From contig NZ_RPEN01000159.1 of NCBI RefSeq assembly GCF_003991405.1, forward strand, positions 372,001 to 436,000: a stretch of 64,000 nucleotides of DNA. The letters run 5' to 3'. Positions 1-7,724 of the stretch are shown here, piece after piece (position 1 is the first letter of the stretch; every line of letters starts with the position of its first letter). Source of the DNA: Pseudorhodobacter sp. E13. Lineage in GTDB: Bacteria > Pseudomonadota > Alphaproteobacteria > Rhodobacterales > Rhodobacteraceae. The position numbers and the translations under genes are program-made. Below the pieces are notes generated by a model. It was not told the origin of the DNA. It searched no databases and saw only the letters and a program-made list of their open reading frames with translations.

Positions 1-26
1 CCCGGGGGGAATGGCCGTAAGGCCAG

Positions 27-41
27 GGGGGCAGCGCCCCC
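27..41 (-). terminator. possible terminator hairpin after the first gene
   Basis: A perfect 6-bp stem (GGGGGC/GCCCCC, loop AGC) lies just downstream of the minus-strand gene ending at 64. A smaller GGCC/GGCC hairpin lies at 13-24. There is no clear U-run on the minus strand, so termination is only inferred. Confidence 0.3.
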
Positions 42-63
42 GCACCGCCCGGCGCGGAAGGGC

Positions 64-438
64 TCAGCCCATCGTCTCCAGACAATGCCGCCTAAACGCG
101 CGTTTCAACATGTCCAGCTCTGCCCGCAGCAGGTCCAGTTCCGCGCGGATGTCATCTTCCATCGCCACCCCGGTGATGATGGTGAAATGCCCCAGCTTGT
201 CACCCGATACCGCATCGCGGATCAAAAACGTCTGCACCCCTTCGGACAACACCTCCACCGGAATCGGCACGCGCACCGCCCAATCGCCGGGACGGTCAGG
301 CATCTCAGTGACGCTGGTGCCCGCCACCGGGGCCTCCAGATGCAGCACCTCCAGCAAGGGCTGGCCGGAGACCCCGCTCAGCACCCCTTCCCAAACGCCT
401 GCCCGCAGCCGCGTCTTGACCAGCTTGGCTTCACCCAT
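64..438 (-). CDS. hypothetical protein with C-terminal helix
   Basis: A 124-residue protein I do not recognise. The first ~90 residues look like beta-rich soluble sequence. The last ~30 residues (EDDIRAELDLLRAELDMLKR) form an amphipathic helix with heptad-like leucines, possibly a short coiled coil. There is no signal peptide or membrane segment. The ATG at 438 is used. The gene lies 24 bp downstream of the larger minus-strand gene at 463-1236 and is probably cotranscribed with it. Confidence 0.6.
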   Translation of the reverse strand: MGEAKLVKTRLRAGVWEGVLSGVSGQPLLEVLHLEAPVAGTSVTEMPDRPGDWAVRVPIPVEVLSEGVQTFLIRDAVSGDKLGHFTIITGVAMEDDIRAELDLLRAELDMLKRAFRRHCLETMG

Positions 439-462
439 CTTGCGGCCCCAATTCTGCTTGCA

Positions 463-1236
463 TCACAATTCCGCCCTCGGCCTGCGCGAGAAGGTCACAT
501 CCCGCAGGATGATCTGGTTCATCTCTGGCCCTTCAAAGATCAGATCGACCCAGATCCGCTCCACCCGCTTTTCATTCAGCTTGGTATAGGCAAGGTCAAA
601 TTCCACCTTCACCTCTTCCTCGTTCAAGGGCAATTCGCGCACGACCTGTTCCACATTGGGCCCGTGCTTGATGTTCAACCGCGCAAAGATTTCCAGCGGT
701 TTTTCCATTTCCACAATCGCATCCAACCGGATCAGATGGGTCAGGCGCAGCCCCTCTACCGCGTCGGGTGGCAGTTCCAGCACCAGCGACAGGAAAGAGC
801 CATCAAACCGGAACACATCCATCCGCACGCCAAACGGCGCCAGATCGGATTCGCGGGTATTGCGGATCTGGCGCACCGTCAATTCACTGCGGCGGCAATC
901 GTGGAACACGGTCGCCCCGTCACAAATCATCGCCTTGTTCAGCACCGAGGAAAACCCCGGCACCGGAATCGGGCCTTTCCACAGCATCGGCCGCCAGGCC
1001 CAATCTGTCCCCATCGGTTTGCGGATCGCGTTAGAGCCGATGACAGGCAGCGCCAGTTGATGCTCGGCCAGATGGATCACCCGGTCCAGATTGCGCCGCA
1101 GCGCCAAGGCTTGCCCGCGATAGCGCCGCAGGCTTTCCAGATCCAGACCATTGGCAAAATCCGCAAGCCTGCGCCAGCGCCGCAAGACACTGCGATGCAT
1201 CAGCTTGTCGATCAGACGGTCGCCTTGTTTTGCCAT
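463..1236 (-). CDS. DUF6478-like conserved hypothetical protein
   Basis: About 257 residues, soluble, with no signal peptide. The sequence resembles an uncharacterised Rhodobacteraceae family (I recall DUF6478; the name is from memory). It has a basic helical N-terminus (residues 1-50, many Arg/Leu) and a beta-rich remainder with conserved-looking Trp and Arg residues around TDWAWRP. The ATG at 1236 is preferred because AGAAGAGAGC precedes it. A GTG at 1251 would add five residues. It is likely the first gene of a two-gene unit with the 124-residue gene downstream. Function unknown. Confidence 0.6.
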   Translation of the reverse strand: MAKQGDRLIDKLMHRSVLRRWRRLADFANGLDLESLRRYRGQALALRRNLDRVIHLAEHQLALPVIGSNAIRKPMGTDWAWRPMLWKGPIPVPGFSSVLNKAMICDGATVFHDCRRSELTVRQIRNTRESDLAPFGVRMDVFRFDGSFLSLVLELPPDAVEGLRLTHLIRLDAIVEMEKPLEIFARLNIKHGPNVEQVVRELPLNEEEVKVEFDLAYTKLNEKRVERIWVDLIFEGPEMNQIILRDVTFSRRPRAEL

Positions 1237-1374
1237 GCTCTCTTCTGTCACTTCCGCTTGTTGCCACAGATATTGTTGATCATATGGAAACGATTCCTTT
1301 ATTCACACAAAATCGTTAAGACTCCACCCCCGCAAACAGCATTACCAAAAAATTAACGCCCGCATCCGCGCGGG

Positions 1375-1968
1375 TCAGGGCCGGTTTGCACCGCGGATCG
1401 CAGCCACAAAACGGCTGATCAAACGGTGACCATCTTGTCGGGGCAAGCTGCCGCCTTGACGGGGCCGCACCGATAGCGTGACCAGCCGCCCGTCCACCTG
1501 CATCAAGGCCCGCCACGAATCCCCCACCTTGGTCTGGCCTTCGCGCGTCAGGCGCAGCACAACCGCGCCGCTCTGGTCTTGCACCTCATGCACGCTGATC
1601 ACGTCTGAATTGCCTTCCCCACGCAAGGCGCGCTGGCCTTCCTCTGTGCCGAAATAAGGTTTCAGCACCGCCGCAGACAGCCGGATGCCTTGGGCGCTGC
1701 CCGCCTCGCCAATCGTCGCGGCCAGAATGGCCCCTTGCGTGCCGCTGCAAGGGGCCAGCGCCACGAAATCGGCATTGCCGACCCGCTGACGCGAGCTTGG
1801 CACCGGGCAAAAGCCTTGCGGCCCGGCCACCTTTACCGTGCCCAGCGCGATGGTGCTGCGCGGGGCTGCGGCTGTGCTGTCGGCAGATGTGGCAGGCCCG
1901 CCGCCGGGTGCCACGCACCCCGACAGAAGAACAGCCGCAACCAGCGCCTTACTGATCCATGTAGACAT
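1375..1968 (-). CDS. putative lipoprotein
   Basis: A 197-residue protein beginning [20 protein letters not shown]. This is a signal peptide with a lipobox (LLSGC) giving a lipidated Cys near residue 18, followed by a short low-complexity linker. The mature domain (~150 residues) is not recognised. The start at 1968 is chosen because it produces the signal peptide, whereas a longer reading would put non-signal sequence in front. Its start overlaps the 3' end of ilvD by 20 bp, so the two are probably cotranscribed. A role in the envelope is inferred only from the lipobox. Confidence 0.7.
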   Translation of the reverse strand: MSTWISKALVAAVLLSGCVAPGGGPATSADSTAAAPRSTIALGTVKVAGPQGFCPVPSSRQRVGNADFVALAPCSGTQGAILAATIGEAGSAQGIRLSAAVLKPYFGTEEGQRALRGEGNSDVISVHEVQDQSGAVVLRLTREGQTKVGDSWRALMQVDGRLVTLSVRPRQGGSLPRQDGHRLISRFVAAIRGANRP

Positions 1969-3682
1969 GGCGCTCTTTCTTGGCGCCGGGATGGGTGACG
2001 GCACCAAGACGGGCCCCCCCCACAAGCTGCGCATATTTCCACAGCGCGCCGCTGTCATATTCGGTCTGGCGCGGGCCTTTCCAATTGGCTTTTCGCTCCG
2101 CCAGTTCGGCGTCGCTCAGCGCGACCGACAACTCGCCGGTAATGGCGTTCAGCGTGATCATGTCGCCGTTTTGCAGCAAGGCAATCGGGCCGCCATGCGC
2201 CGCCTCTGGCCCGACATGGCCCACGCAGAAACCACGGGTCGCGCCGGAAAAACGACCATCGGTGATCAGCGCCACTTTCTTGCCCATGCCCTGACCCGAC
2301 AGCGCCGCCGTGGTCGACAACATCTCGCGCATACCGGGGCCACCGGCGGGGCCTTCGTTGCGGATAACGATGACTTCGCCTTCCTTATACTGGCGGGCCT
2401 TCACCGCCTCGAATGCATCCTCTTCACATTCGAACACGCGGGCCGGACCGGTAAAGACCTGCTGATCCGCGGACATGCCTGCCACTTTCACAATCGCGCC
2501 TTCGGGCGCAAGGTTGCCCTTCAGGCCAACCACGCCACCGGTCTTGGTGATCGGGGTCGCAACCGGGTGGATCACGCGGCCATCGGCTTCACCCTGAATA
2601 CGGTCCAGTTCCTCACCCATCGAACGGCCGGACGCTGTCATGCAATCTTCGTGCATCAGTCCCGCCTTGCGCAATTCCTTCATCACAACCGGCACGCCGC
2701 CTGCTTCATAAAGGTCTTTGGACACGAACTGCCCACCCGGTTTCAGATCGACGAAATAGGGCGTGTCGCGGAAAATCTCGGCCACGTCGAACAGATCAAA
2801 ATCAATCCCCGCCTCATGCGCGATGGCGGGCAGGTGCAGGGCGGCATTGGTGGAGCCCCCGGTGCAGGCCACAACCCGCGCGGCGTTTTGCAGCGATTTC
2901 AGCGTGACGATATCGCGGGCGCGGATGTTACGCTCAATCAGGTTCATCACGGCCACACCGGACGCCTCGCAGAACTGATCGCGGGATTCGTAAGGCGCGG
3001 GCGCACCCGAGGAATTCATCAGCGCAAGGCCAATCGCTTCGGACACGCAAGCCATGGTGTTGGCGGTGAACTGGCCACCACAGGCCCCAGCCGACGGGCA
3101 AGCGATGCGTTCCAGAATTTCCAGCTCGGCATCCGACATATTACCAGCTTGGTGCTGGCCAACGGCCTCGAACACGTCTTGCACGGTTACGTCCTTGCCG
3201 TTCAACCGGCCCGGCAGGATCGACCCGCCATAGATGAAAACCGAAGGCGTGTTCAACCGCACCATCGCCATCATCATGCCGGGCAGCGATTTGTCACAGC
3301 CCGCAAGGCCCACGATGGCGTCATAACAATGGCCGCGCATGGTCAATTCCACCGTATCGGCAATCGCCTCACGCGAGGCCAGCGACGAACGCATGCCTTC
3401 ATGGCCCATCGCGATACCATCGGTCACGGTGATGGTGGTGAATTCGCGGGGTGTGCCGCCGCCCTTTTTCACGCCACCCTTGACCGATTGCGCCTGACGG
3501 TTCAGCGCGATGTTGCAAGGTGCCGCCTCGTTCCAGCAGGTCGCGACACCAACCCAAGGCTGGTGAATCTCCTCCTCCGAAATCCCCATGGAATAGAAGT
3601 AAGACCGGTGCGGCGCGCGGGCGGGCCCTTCGGTCACATGGCGGGACGGTAGTTTGGATTTGTCGAAACGCTGGTTGGTCAT
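1949..3682 (-). CDS. ilvD: dihydroxy-acid dehydratase
   Basis: A 577-residue IlvD/EDD-family enzyme (EC 4.2.1.9). It dehydrates 2,3-dihydroxyisovalerate and 2,3-dihydroxy-3-methylvalerate in the cytoplasm, the third shared step of valine and isoleucine synthesis. Cysteines expected to bind the Fe-S cluster occur at ~49 (VATCW), ~129 (GCDKSLPGM) and ~201 ([11 protein letters not shown]). The C-terminus carries [17 protein letters not shown], typical of the family. Length matches the shorter bacterial IlvD form. The ATG at 3682 is preceded by GGAGG with good spacing. The putative lipoprotein gene overlaps its 3' end. The divergent gene at 3801 starts 118 bp away. Confidence 0.95.
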   Translation of the reverse strand: MTNQRFDKSKLPSRHVTEGPARAPHRSYFYSMGISEEEIHQPWVGVATCWNEAAPCNIALNRQAQSVKGGVKKGGGTPREFTTITVTDGIAMGHEGMRSSLASREAIADTVELTMRGHCYDAIVGLAGCDKSLPGMMMAMVRLNTPSVFIYGGSILPGRLNGKDVTVQDVFEAVGQHQAGNMSDAELEILERIACPSAGACGGQFTANTMACVSEAIGLALMNSSGAPAPYESRDQFCEASGVAVMNLIERNIRARDIVTLKSLQNAARVVACTGGSTNAALHLPAIAHEAGIDFDLFDVAEIFRDTPYFVDLKPGGQFVSKDLYEAGGVPVVMKELRKAGLMHEDCMTASGRSMGEELDRIQGEADGRVIHPVATPITKTGGVVGLKGNLAPEGAIVKVAGMSADQQVFTGPARVFECEEDAFEAVKARQYKEGEVIVIRNEGPAGGPGMREMLSTTAALSGQGMGKKVALITDGRFSGATRGFCVGHVGPEAAHGGPIALLQNGDMITLNAITGELSVALSDAELAERKANWKGPRQTEYDSGALWKYAQLVGGARLGAVTHPGAKKERHVYMDQ

Positions 3683-3800
3683 GGCTGGTCCTCCGGGAAT
3701 TCGCTTGCGCAAAGGGATAAAGGGGCCGCGCGAAAGGGGCAAGACGCGATTGCACGACACACGCCGCCCGCATAGGCTTTGTGCCAAGCAAAGGGGCCAA

Positions 3801-4469
3801 ATGCGCGGGATTACCTCTCTCCATCTGCTGGAACGGCTGGGAAAGACGCGGCTTTCGCGGCATTTCTTCGCACGGGACTTTCTGTATTCCGAGATTGGCA
3901 ATTTCCACGCAATGCAAAACCTGCCCGAAGATGTCGAGCTGTTCCTTGCGGCGGGCCGCGCGTTCTGCACCGAATTGCTGGACCCGATGGTGGAAACCTT
4001 TGGCCCCATTGCCGTGCGATCGGCCTATCGCAGCCCGCAGGTCAACAGGTTCGGCAATGACCATAACCTGAAATGCGCCCGGAACGAGGCGAATTACGCG
4101 GGCCATATCTGGGACAGGCGCGACAGCGCGGGGCGGATGGGGGCCTGCGTGTCGGTGGTGGTGCCGTGGTTTGCCGATCAGTATAATCGGGGCCGCGACT
4201 GGCGTGACCTAGCCTGGTGGGTGCATGACCATCTGCCCTATCACGAGATGTGGTTTTTCCCCACCAATGCCGCCTTCAACCTGACTTGGCGCGAAGGGCC
4301 AGAGCGGGTGATTTCCTCTTATATCGCGCCGCGCGGCAAACTGTTGGCCGCAGGGGCCACGCCTGCGGAACCGCTAGCGGCCCGCCGCGCCCGCTATGCC
4401 GATTTTCCGCCGCTGCGCGGTATCGTCTACCCTGCCATTCCGCCCCGCTGGGCCACAGCCAAGGATTAA
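3801..4469 (+). CDS. hypothetical protein, possible M15-like fold
   Basis: A 222-residue cytoplasmic-looking protein without a signal peptide. The central region has SAYRSPQVN, then [16 protein letters not shown] and PYHEMWFFP. This pattern of Arg-Ser, His, Asp and a second His loosely recalls the Hedgehog/DD-peptidase (M15) fold, but I cannot align the metal ligands with confidence. The ATG at 3801 follows AAAGGGG. An in-frame upstream start at 3654 would overlap ilvD and lacks a signal for translation. The stop is 3 bp before the M23 peptidase gene, so the pair is an operon and may share a role in the cell wall or in modifying a small molecule. Confidence 0.6.
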   Translation: MRGITSLHLLERLGKTRLSRHFFARDFLYSEIGNFHAMQNLPEDVELFLAAGRAFCTELLDPMVETFGPIAVRSAYRSPQVNRFGNDHNLKCARNEANYAGHIWDRRDSAGRMGACVSVVVPWFADQYNRGRDWRDLAWWVHDHLPYHEMWFFPTNAAFNLTWREGPERVISSYIAPRGKLLAAGATPAEPLAARRARYADFPPLRGIVYPAIPPRWATAKD

Positions 4470-4472
4470 CCC

Positions 4473-5363
4473 ATGCCCGATTACGCCGCCATCGCCGCCC
4501 GCCTTTCCGGCCAGCCAGAGCTTTACGCCTTGCTGCATCGCGCCGCCGCCAATGATGGCCCGATAGAGCTTGCGCCCCTGATGGCGGCTTGTGATGCGCG
4601 GGTGCGCGCACGCTTGGCCTCGGTCGATCAAGGCTTGCTGCGCGCGATTTTGCGGGCTGGTGCGGGGATGGAGGCGGTAGAGGGGTTTGCCGCGATTCTG
4701 GCCCATTTACAGGCCGCAACCCCTGCCCCGATCTTTCGACCCGAAATCATGGCCGGCCCAAGCATCGCCTTGCCAACGGCAGGGCAGCGCGCCGATATGC
4801 CTGCCTTTTCCGACCGCGCCTTTGACGCGTGGTTCGCCCAGCAGGGCGTGCCTTACGGCATCGGGCTTTACGGCGAAAACCGCTCGGTCTATGCCAGTGA
4901 CCAATTTGCCGATATGGCCAGCCATGAACGGCGCACCGTGCATCTGGGGATTGATGTTTTTGCCCCGGCAGGCACCCCGGTATATGCGCCGCTGGCCGGA
5001 ACGGTGCGGCATCTGACCTATCAATCCGATCCGCTGGATTATGGCAATGTGCTGATACTGGAACATGATGACGGCCCCGCCCCATATTTCACGCTTTATG
5101 GCCATCTGGGCGGCAGCTTGCCGGAATTGCTGTCCGAAGGGGCAAGGGTGCAGCCCGGCGACATGATCGCGCATCTGGGCGATTGGCATGAAAACGGCGG
5201 CTGGGCCCCGCATCTGCATTTCCAGATCATGACCTCGATGCTGGAACAAAGCAGCGGCAATTTCTTTGGCGTGGGTCATGCCGGGCTGTGGGGTGTCTGG
5301 GCGCAAATCTGCCCCGACCCGAATATGATCTTGCGGCTGGATGAGGCGCGGTTCAGGGCCTGA
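4473..5363 (+). CDS. M23-family metallopeptidase domain protein
   Basis: A 296-residue protein. The N-terminal ~130 residues are helical and unrecognised. The C-terminal half is an M23 (LytM/lysostaphin-type) domain with the zinc-site motifs HLGIDVFAPAGTPVYAP, LYGHLG and the terminal HLHFQ. M23 enzymes usually cut peptidoglycan cross-bridges in the periplasm, yet no signal peptide or membrane anchor is visible here, so export or a cytoplasmic substrate must be assumed. M23 domains also occur without export signals fused to class III aminotransferases, which is another possible functional setting. It is the second gene of a pair with the 222-residue gene. Confidence 0.8.
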   Translation: MPDYAAIAARLSGQPELYALLHRAAANDGPIELAPLMAACDARVRARLASVDQGLLRAILRAGAGMEAVEGFAAILAHLQAATPAPIFRPEIMAGPSIALPTAGQRADMPAFSDRAFDAWFAQQGVPYGIGLYGENRSVYASDQFADMASHERRTVHLGIDVFAPAGTPVYAPLAGTVRHLTYQSDPLDYGNVLILEHDDGPAPYFTLYGHLGGSLPELLSEGARVQPGDMIAHLGDWHENGGWAPHLHFQIMTSMLEQSSGNFFGVGHAGLWGVWAQICPDPNMILRLDEARFRA

Positions 5364-5401
5364 AACGGCAAGCGGCGGTGCCGTTGCGCAGGCCGGGTAT
5401 A

Positions 5402-5421
5402 GGTATTTTTGCCAAGATGAA
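5402..5421 (-). repeat. dispersed 20-bp intergenic motif, copy 1
   Basis: The complement reads TTCATCTTGGCAAAAATACC, identical to the copy at 23624-23643 and close to copies at 8741-8760, 28421-28440 and 42084-42103. This copy sits between two convergent genes. Confidence 0.6.
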
Positions 5422-5463
5422 GCCCAAGGCGGTGGCTTTTGCGGTGCAGCGGCGGGCAGGGTT

Positions 5464-6612
5464 TCAAGCTTCGGCCACGACCTCAACACAAAGCACAGTG
5501 GGCAGGTGGCGCGCAATCTCGGCCCAGCTTTCGCCTTCATCCAGGCTGGCAAAGACCGAACCGGAATTTGTGCCGAAATAGAGCCCCGTTGGCGTGGCGG
5601 CATCGACCGCCATGGCTTGCCGAAGCACCGTGAAAAAGCAGTTTTCCACCGGCAGCCCCTTGGTTTTCGCCGCCCATGTCGCCCCGGCGTCAGAGGTTTT
5701 ATACACAGCGGCAGAGGCATTTGGCGGGTAGCGGCCTTGCGTGTCGCCGTTCAGCGGCAAGACCCAAGCGGTGGCCGGGTCGGTCGGATGTGCGGCGATG
5801 GGAAAGCCGAAATTGGACGGCAGCCCCGCCGTGATATCCTGCCATGACCGCCCGCCATCGGGGCTGCGAAAGGTGCCGTGGTGGTTTTGCTGATAGATCA
5901 CCTCGCCCGCCCCGGCTGCGCGGGCCATGTTGTGCACGCAATGGCCAATCTCATGGCCGCAGGGCCCATGATCATGCGCCGCATCAGAGGTATTGTCCAA
6001 ACGGTTGCGGCGCTCCCATGAGGTGCCGCCATCCTCACTCGCAAAAACGCCCGCCGCCGAAATCGCCACCCACAGCTTGGCCGGGTCTGCGCGGTCGGCA
6101 AGGATGGTGTGCAGCGTCAGCCCCGCGCCACCGGGTTGCCAACTGTCACCCGAAGGGTGATCCGACAGGCCCTGCACCCGCGCCCAAGTGATGCCGCGAT
6201 CCTTGCTGGCAAACAGCGCGGCGGGTTTTGCCCCGGCATAAAGTGTATCCCCCGCAAGGCACAGCGACCACAGCGCCGCGATCTGCCCCTTGAACGGCGC
6301 GTCCGGGGCCGGGCCATGCCCGACATAAGCGGCAATCTCGGGATCATTGGCGAGCATTTCGTCAAACTGCCCATTGGCAAGCAAGCTCAGCTCCCATGTC
6401 GCGCCGCCATCCTCGGACCGCCAGACGCCTGCGCCGAACATATCATTGCCACCCGCCGCCCAAAGCGTTCCGGTTTCGGGGTCACTGGCGAAATGGTTGA
6501 TCGGCCACCCGTCACACTGCGGGCCAGACAGCTGCCACTGGCCGCGATCGGGGGCCGCCTGCACCAGAAACGCACCTTTGGTCGTGCCAACCAGAATCCG
6601 TGTGCCTGCCAT
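5464..6612 (-). CDS. BNR/sialidase-like beta-propeller repeat protein
   Basis: A 382-residue protein with several Asp-box-like repeats: SEDGGATWE, SKDRGITWA, SEDGGTSWE, SPDGGRSWQ, TSDAGATWA and SLDEGESWA. These are the BNR turns of six- or seven-bladed propellers such as sialidases and VPS10-like domains. No sialidase catalytic set is apparent and there is no signal peptide, so enzymatic activity should not be assumed. A histidine-rich loop (HDHGPCGHEIGHCVH) in the middle could bind metal. The ATG at 6612 follows a G-rich ribosome site. The gene is 50 bp downstream of the TetR gene and probably belongs to the same transcript. Confidence 0.75.
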   Translation of the reverse strand: MAGTRILVGTTKGAFLVQAAPDRGQWQLSGPQCDGWPINHFASDPETGTLWAAGGNDMFGAGVWRSEDGGATWELSLLANGQFDEMLANDPEIAAYVGHGPAPDAPFKGQIAALWSLCLAGDTLYAGAKPAALFASKDRGITWARVQGLSDHPSGDSWQPGGAGLTLHTILADRADPAKLWVAISAAGVFASEDGGTSWERRNRLDNTSDAAHDHGPCGHEIGHCVHNMARAAGAGEVIYQQNHHGTFRSPDGGRSWQDITAGLPSNFGFPIAAHPTDPATAWVLPLNGDTQGRYPPNASAAVYKTSDAGATWAAKTKGLPVENCFFTVLRQAMAVDAATPTGLYFGTNSGSVFASLDEGESWAEIARHLPTVLCVEVVAEA

Positions 6613-6662
6613 TTTGCCCCCCTGCTGATGCCGGGATGCTAGCAAAGCTTTGACGAATCGTC

Positions 6663-7298
6663 TTAGGTTTTTTTGTCCGCACCCGTGCAGTATCGCGCCA
6701 GAAACATGGCAACCGCGCCATTGATGATCCGGTCTTTCTGGGCTTGCGTGACCTTGCTGGCGATGCCGAACAGCATCTGATTGAACAGATCCGCGCGGCA
6801 CATTTCGCCGAACAAGTCAGCGGCAAGCGCTTTGTCGTCGATCTGCACCTCGCCCCGCGCTTCGGCCTCTGTCAGATATTCGACCATACGTTCGCGCGCC
6901 ATCTTCGGGCCGGTTTCGTAAAACTGGCGGCCCAGTTCGGGGAAACGCTCACTTTCCGCGACAACCACGCGGAACATGCGGAGATAAAACTCCGAGGTGA
7001 AAAACTCCACCAGCGTCACGGCGGCGATGGTCAGCGCGTGCTTAAGGCTGACCTCCGGGCCGATCTTGCCCTCGGCCTCATTCACCTGACGGCAACATTC
7101 GGCCTTTGCCACCTCCAGAAACAGCATGCGTTTGTCGCCGAAATAGCTGTAAAGCGTGGCTTTGGAGACGCCTGCGGTGCGGGCAATGTCATCGACGCTG
7201 GCACCTTCAAAGCCCTGCGCCAGAAACACTGTGCGCGCGCCTTCCAGCACATCGTCATATTTGCGGCCCTTCCGGGCGGGCGGTGTGGCTGCGCGCAT
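6663..7298 (-). CDS. TetR/AcrR-family transcriptional regulator
   Basis: 211 residues. The N-terminal helix-turn-helix is clear at residues ~15-60 (FEGASVDDIARTAGVSKATLY followed by SYFGDKRMLF). The C-terminal ligand domain resembles the AcrR C-terminal class. The ATG at 7298 is preceded by GGGGAG. It lies between the 62-residue secreted-protein gene and the BNR-repeat gene on one strand. Two near-palindromic operator-like sites upstream of that small gene (7573-7594 and 7630-7652) make autoregulation of the whole three-gene unit likely. The inducer is unknown. Confidence 0.9.
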   Translation of the reverse strand: MRAATPPARKGRKYDDVLEGARTVFLAQGFEGASVDDIARTAGVSKATLYSYFGDKRMLFLEVAKAECCRQVNEAEGKIGPEVSLKHALTIAAVTLVEFFTSEFYLRMFRVVVAESERFPELGRQFYETGPKMARERMVEYLTEAEARGEVQIDDKALAADLFGEMCRADLFNQMLFGIASKVTQAQKDRIINGAVAMFLARYCTGADKKT

Positions 7299-7362
7299 TG
7301 GTTCTCCCCTTAGCGCGCAGCATAGACCAGACGGTTCAGTTCTCGCAAGCCGTCCCCTTGGG

Positions 7363-7551
7363 TCAGGACCGGGGGCAGCCCTGCGGGGCACCGGGTTGGG
7401 TGGCATCCGTGCAGCCTTGGGTTACGGGCGCTGTGATCGGCGCAGCCTCGGGCCATGTCAGGCGCGGCAAATCCGGGATGGATTGGGCGAAGGTCGGGGC
7501 GGTGGCCCCAAGCGAAACAGCAATAGCAGCGAGCAGGATACGGGGGGTCAT
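7363..7551 (-). CDS. small secreted proline-rich protein
   Basis: A 62-residue protein with a clean Sec signal peptide (MTPRILLAAIAVSLGATAPT, cleaved after FAQ) and a ~40-residue mature part rich in Pro, with two Cys. AAAGG precedes the ATG. It is the first gene after the two operator-like repeats and is followed 64 bp later by the TetR gene. The coding signal is supported by the signal peptide and the position. The function is unknown. Confidence 0.6.
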   Translation of the reverse strand: MTPRILLAAIAVSLGATAPTFAQSIPDLPRLTWPEAAPITAPVTQGCTDATQPGAPQGCPRS

Positions 7552-7572
7552 GGGTTTTACCTTTCCAAGCTA

Positions 7573-7594
7573 AACTAAACTGGTTAGTTCAGTT
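7573..7594. promoter_or_regulatory. TetR-type operator, copy 1
   Basis: An imperfect 22-bp dyad with half-sites AACTAAACT and AGTTCAGTT around a short centre. The same half-site (AACTRAACY) recurs at 7630-7652, with centres ~57 bp apart. The sites lie just upstream of the minus-strand unit containing the TetR gene, so that regulator is the likely ligand. Confidence 0.65.
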
Positions 7595-7629
7595 ATAAAT
7601 GCACTGAGTCGCGCCGATTGGCAAGCAAA

Positions 7630-7652
7630 AACTGAACTGATCGGTTTAGTTT
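7630..7652. promoter_or_regulatory. TetR-type operator, copy 2
   Basis: An imperfect dyad, AACTGAACT - GATC - GGTTTAGTT, with the same half-site as copy 1. It is nearer mbfA and could also affect the plus-strand promoter. Confidence 0.65.
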
Positions 7653-7695
7653 TTTGCGCGCCTCGGGGGTTGCTCTTTTTTGGCAGCCCTACTAA

Positions 7696-7712
7696 CTTAG
7701 AATTATTCTAAA
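7696..7712. promoter_or_regulatory. Irr box (iron control element) upstream of mbfA
   Basis: The sequence CTTAGAATTATTCTAAA matches the rhizobial ICE/Irr-box consensus TTTAGAA-N3-TTCTAAA at all but the first base. It ends 12 bp before the mbfA start codon and touches the AGGAGG ribosome site, a position suited to repression. Irr is known to repress mbfA at low iron in Agrobacterium and Bradyrhizobium. The same control is inferred here. Confidence 0.8.
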
Positions 7713-7724
7713 CAGGAGGCTTCC

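Noticed and set aside
1838-3652. A 604-codon plus-strand open frame
   Set aside because: It lies opposite ilvD, with composition typical of the reverse frame of a GC-rich gene and no recognisable motif.
1949-3682. ilvD as the missing galactonate dehydratase
   Set aside because: Its length, cysteine pattern and distance (40 kb) from the galactose locus fit the biosynthetic enzyme.
3683-4009. N-terminal extension of ilvD by ~109 residues
   Set aside because: The added sequence has no IlvD similarity and overlaps the divergent gene; GGAGG is correctly spaced for the ATG at 3682.
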